Below are positions 13,429 through 14,775 of a DNA stretch of 14,775 nt, in pieces. The DNA is from CAYHKY01 sp964357355 (GTDB lineage: Bacteria; Patescibacteriota; Microgenomatia; UBA10105): the NCBI GenBank assembly GCA_964357355.1, contig CAYHKY010000033.1, positions 1 to 14,775 of the forward strand, read 5' to 3'. The position numbers were made by a program, and so were the translations under genes. Each line of letters opens with the position of its first letter. Position 1 is the first letter of the stretch. The notes beneath the pieces were generated by a model. The model did no database searches and was not told the DNA's origin. It was given only the letters and a program-made list of their open reading frames with translations.

Positions 13429-13455
13429 GGATCCTGAAACAAGTTCAGGATGACA
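13429..13455 (-). repeat. Right palindromic repeat of the GIY-YIG unit
   Basis: Arms ATCCTGAA (13431-13438) and TTCAGGAT (13444-13451) around ACAAG, flanked by GG and GACA; inverted relative to the copy at 13107-13133. It lies in the leader of the GIY-YIG gene. An adjoining small inverted repeat ACATTA / TAATGT (13453-13465) overlaps its outer end. Confidence 0.8.
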
Positions 13456-13468
13456 TTAATAATGTATT

Positions 13469-13511
13469 GGAATAATAGTAAAAAAAGATAGACATATTAT
13501 TTTACTATTCC
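13469..13511 (-). terminator. Imperfect hairpin over the lysyl-tRNA synthetase stop
   Basis: On the minus strand GGAATAGTAAAA (13511-13500) pairs with the segment 13483-13469 to give 12 bp with a 3-nt bulge; the stop codon lies in the loop edge and a run of seven T lies next to the 3' arm. It could end or protect the transcript, but the arms are AT-rich and the T run precedes, rather than follows, the stem. Confidence 0.35.
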
Positions 13512-14775
13512 TTGAAACTCAACCGTACCACCGCAATATTTAATTATCGACTTTACGGATTCTTCAAGGGATTTCTCGACTTGTTCAGGAGTAATATCAT
13601 ATACGCCGTCGACATTTATCCAGATATTTTTAGTACTTTCTGTTACCTTGGTCCGCTGAGCATCGCGAAAGTTGAAATCAATATTGTACGCACCTTTTTT
13701 GTCATAGTAGGCAATTTCTTTTGCACTATATTTAGTCGGCTCTTTATCTCCTAACAAAAGTATTTCGTCTCCTTCCCCTGCATACCGCAAAACTGTGGGA
13801 AATTTGACTTGGTTTGCATCAAATGCTCCCACTGATACCATATATTTCATCACGACCAGATTATATGCATCAACGCAAGCATTAATTGTATATAATCCTT
13901 TTCCTAGCACTACCCGGCGAAGAAGTGCTTCAGGTGATGGACGTCTACTGTGCCAATCAACACCCATTTCTTTATAGAGTTTGCGGTAACTCACAATTTC
14001 CGGATATTTACCAAGTTGTTCGGTAGTCAAACCGGCAAGAGAAGTCAATAATTCTTGTTTTTCTTTTTCCAAATCCGGAAGAGATTTTCGAATCTGGACA
14101 TTTTTTATTAAAGCTATTCCTACTGAAACGGTAGGATATTTATTCAAAATCAAGGTATCTATTTCGAAATAGTCAGGCTTGTTAAAAAATATAGCAGTTG
14201 ATGTTTGCTTACTATCAGTAGAATTTTTATTCAATGTCAAACGCGTAATAATAGAATCAACAGGAAATTTTTTAAGTAACCATCCAGCCCGCGGTCCGTA
14301 AGACTTATCCAAAACTACAGTATAGAGTGCTCTAAATGCAGAATTCAAATTTATATTTTTTTGCTTTGCTAAGCGAAAAATCTCAGAATGTAATATTTCC
14401 GGATCGGTCGCATCCTTCCAGACTATTGCCAAATCATTTAAGAATTGCCACTCATCTTCGGATAATTCAATCTCATCATAGGTCTTACGCGAAAGTTGAT
14501 AGCGGTACTCATCCGGTGCATATTTATTTATCCATATATATGCATAAATTAATCGTTCCTTAAGTATGTCTCTCTCTAAAGCAGAAAGTTTTGCTCCTTT
14601 AATATTTTCCATCCTATCAAGTAACTCTACATTTGGAAGTTGGGCAAAATTGGCCACATCGCGAAATCTGGGTAAAAATAAGCTTTCTTTTTGTGGACTC
14701 TCGCCAATTTGGGCCATTTCAAAAGCCCGAGAGAGATTTTCGTCGGAATTATCTATAAAAGCTTTCCAGGAGCGG
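13497..14775 (-). CDS. lysS: Class I lysyl-tRNA synthetase C-terminal part fused to a B3/B4-like domain (5' end off window)
   Basis: The frame is open to the right edge, so the ATG at 14717 is internal; 425 residues are visible. Numbering from that Met, the first 160 residues match the helical C-terminal region of class I LysRS: SRAFEMAQ just before it, LPRFRDVANFAQL (15-27), LIYAYIWINKYAPDEYRYQL (56-75) and YTVVLDKSYGPRAGWLLKKF (132-151). After a linker (about 160-190) a second domain resembles the B3/B4 tRNA-editing domain of PheRS beta and its free-standing relatives: VSVGIALIKNVQ (197-208), PEIVSYRKLYKEMGVDWHSRRPS (239-261), LGKGLYTINACVDAYNLVVMKY (271-292) and the acidic-rich end. The catalytic HIGH and KMSKS parts are outside. 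The enzyme would charge tRNA-Lys and might clear mischarged or foreign aminoacyl-tRNA; the editing role is inferred. Confidence 0.8.
   Translation of the reverse strand, partial: RSWKAFIDNSDENLSRAFEMAQIGESPQKESLFLPRFRDVANFAQLPNVELLDRMENIKGAKLSALERDILKERLIYAYIWINKYAPDEYRYQLSRKTYDEIELSEDEWQFLNDLAIVWKDATDPEILHSEIFRLAKQKNINLNSAFRALYTVVLDKSYGPRAGWLLKKFPVDSIITRLTLNKNSTDSKQTSTAIFFNKPDYFEIDTLILNKYPTVSVGIALIKNVQIRKSLPDLEKEKQELLTSLAGLTTEQLGKYPEIVSYRKLYKEMGVDWHSRRPSPEALLRRVVLGKGLYTINACVDAYNLVVMKYMVSVGAFDANQVKFPTVLRYAGEGDEILLLGDKEPTKYSAKEIAYYDKKGAYNIDFNFRDAQRTKVTESTKNIWINVDGVYDITPEQVEKSLEESVKSIIKYCGGTVEFQGIVK

Larger units (their letters stand above)
13107..13455 (-). mobile_element. Candidate mobile unit: GIY-YIG gene bounded by inverted palindromic repeats
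   Basis: About 350 bp consisting of almost nothing but one small nuclease gene and two inverted 27-bp palindromic repeats. The outer ends both read TGTCAT inward, preceded by an AT-rich stretch containing TTAA. Palindromes of the TGTCATcCTGA type are, from memory, common dispersed repeats in bacterial genomes; their mobilisation by the enclosed GIY-YIG nuclease is my inference. Confidence 0.5.

Noticed and set aside
14563..14717. Start of the lysyl-tRNA synthetase gene at the ATG at 14717
   Set aside because: The frame stays open to the window edge and the family's catalytic domain should precede it.
1..14775. CRISPR array, rRNA or tRNA genes, and UGA recoding
   Set aside because: No regularly spaced direct repeats or RNA-gene folds were seen by eye, and TGA serves as a normal stop at ATGA junctions.

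Overview
The window is AT-rich, tightly packed bacterial DNA. It is gene-dense, with almost all genes on the minus strand, short intergenic gaps, ATGA stop/start overlaps and several starts lacking a clear Shine-Dalgarno (SD) sequence. A class I lysyl-tRNA synthetase, a SET-domain protein, a stand-alone LigD-type phosphoesterase and small GIY-YIG proteins suggest Patescibacteria (CPR), perhaps Microgenomates; this is inference from gene content and style. TGA is used as a stop (for example at 11087-11089), so the code-25 lineages are unlikely.

Layout, left to right. 1-190: remnant of an IS200/IS605-type element (transposase N-terminus plus hairpin-rich end) sitting in the 3' end of a LigD 3'-phosphoesterase-domain gene (182-647) that also carries a frameshift. 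674-1855: AAA+/DUF4143 ATPase with its own promoter and inverted repeats. 1969-2721: methyltransferase-like gene between two near-identical 21-22 bp motifs. 2803-5616: secA. 5679-6344: spermidine-synthase-like methyltransferase. 6433-7893 (+) and 7877-9271 (-): two paralogous PP-loop ATPase-like proteins, convergent and overlapping at their 3' ends.

9278-11927 is the most interesting part. A near-consensus promoter at the end of rdgB drives a leader of about 165 nt that looks like a serine-specific T-box riboswitch: a UCC triplet in the loop of a short hairpin, the T-box core AGGGTGGCA, a potential antiterminator, and a strong intrinsic terminator just before the SD. Downstream lie a histidine-phosphatase gene, a SET-domain gene, serS and one of the PP-loop genes. 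All three serine clues (UCC, the base expected to pair with discriminator G73, and serS in the operon) agree.

11901-13096: rdgB and an HD-domain hydrolase, coupled by ATGA. 13107-13455: a compact unit made of a small GIY-YIG nuclease gene bounded by two inverted copies of a 27 bp palindromic repeat whose stems differ by a compensatory base-pair swap, suggestive of a mobile palindromic element. 13497-14775: the C-terminal part of a class I lysyl-tRNA synthetase fused to a B3/B4-type (PheRS beta editing-like) domain; its catalytic N-terminus lies beyond the right edge.

As a group the right half is centred on translation quality and supply: SerRS, LysRS with a possible editing domain, nucleotide-pool cleaning by RdgB, and tRNA-sensing regulation. 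No rRNA, tRNA or CRISPR array was seen. No gap between genes exceeds 300 bases.
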